Positions 5,703 to 5,769 of a stretch of DNA of 5,769 nt are shown here, piece by piece. Where the stretch lies: assembly GCA_947631895.1 (NCBI GenBank), contig CANRMU010000112.1:1-5769 (forward strand), in the 5' to 3' direction. The notes under the pieces are model-generated. The model saw nothing but the letters and a program-made list of their open reading frames with translations, was not told the DNA's origin and made no database searches. This stretch comes from an uncultured Bacilli bacterium. Lineage in GTDB: Bacteria > Bacillota_I > Bacilli_A > RF39 > UBA660. How positions within the stretch are numbered: position 1 is the stretch's first letter; every line of letters starts with the position of its first letter. A program made the translations under genes and the position numbers.

Positions 5703-5769
5703 GGAGTGATACTCAAGAGGCTGAAGAGGCGCCCCTGCTAAGGGTGTAGGTCGGGCAACTGGCGCGAGA
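5703..5769 (+). tRNA. tRNA-Ser(GCU), 3' end cut by the window
   Basis: Acceptor strand GGAGTGA (5703-5709) is followed by T8-A9, a D arm, and an anticodon stem CGCCC/GGGTG (one G-T pair) closing the loop CTGCTAA. The anticodon GCT is at 5737-5739 and reads the serine codons AGC and AGU. After the anticodon arm a long class II variable arm begins (TCGGGCAACTGGC), which confirms serine over other amino acids. The sequence ends as the T arm starts, so the T arm, 3' acceptor strand and any encoded CCA are outside the window. More tRNA genes may follow. Confidence 0.95.

Noticed and set aside
1..5769. Template repeat or reverse transcriptase of a DGR within the window
   Set aside because: No second GC-rich, AAC-rich copy of 161-265 was found by eye on the plus strand, and no frame shows reverse transcriptase motifs; these must lie elsewhere if they exist.
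1..5769. CRISPR array, insertion sequence or transposase
   Set aside because: No regularly spaced repeats, no terminal inverted repeats with target duplications, and no transposase-like frame were seen.

Overview
The window comes from a low-GC Gram-positive-type bacterium. Coding DNA is mostly AT-rich with AT-ending codons, Shine-Dalgarno sites are GGAG/AAAGG-like, and promoters fit the vegetative sigma consensus (three of four have a TAAAAT -10 box). The combination of a dimeric glycyl-tRNA synthetase, a TasA/SipW-type exported protein and a gut-Firmicutes-like lectin-fold surface protein suggests an uncultured, probably gut-associated member of Bacilli (Erysipelotrichales/RF39-like). That placement is an inference. 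All recognised genes encode Trp as TGG and have no internal TGA, so the standard bacterial code is used, not the Mycoplasma code.

Layout. (1) Positions 2-337 are the 3' end of a gene whose product ends in a C-type-lectin-like domain; its last third carries a GC-rich block that looks like the variable region of a diversity-generating retroelement (DGR). A strong nested hairpin follows the stop codon. (2) A promoter flanked by two identical TTCTAGAA palindromes drives glyS (502-1875). (3) A three-gene operon runs from a promoter at 1882-1910 to an intrinsic terminator at 3940-3966: a SipW-type exported protein, a PfkB-family sugar/nucleoside kinase with a Q/N/P/T/V-rich tail, and a small Smr-domain protein that overlaps the kinase gene by 4 nt. 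(4) Positions 3967-4191 hold an in-frame but start-less remnant of a second gene of the same family as the 5' gene. (5) An extended -10 promoter drives a COG2509-type FAD-dependent dehydrogenase (4251-5633). (6) A clean promoter precedes a tRNA-Ser(GCU) gene that is cut by the window end.

Most genes are housekeeping (glycine charging, kinase, Smr, flavoprotein, tRNA). The unusual material is the pair of related lectin-like 3' ends: one is GC-rich and patterned as if adenine-mutagenised, the other is AT-rich and broken. No reverse transcriptase or template repeat lies in the window, so the DGR reading rests on codon pattern, composition and family resemblance.
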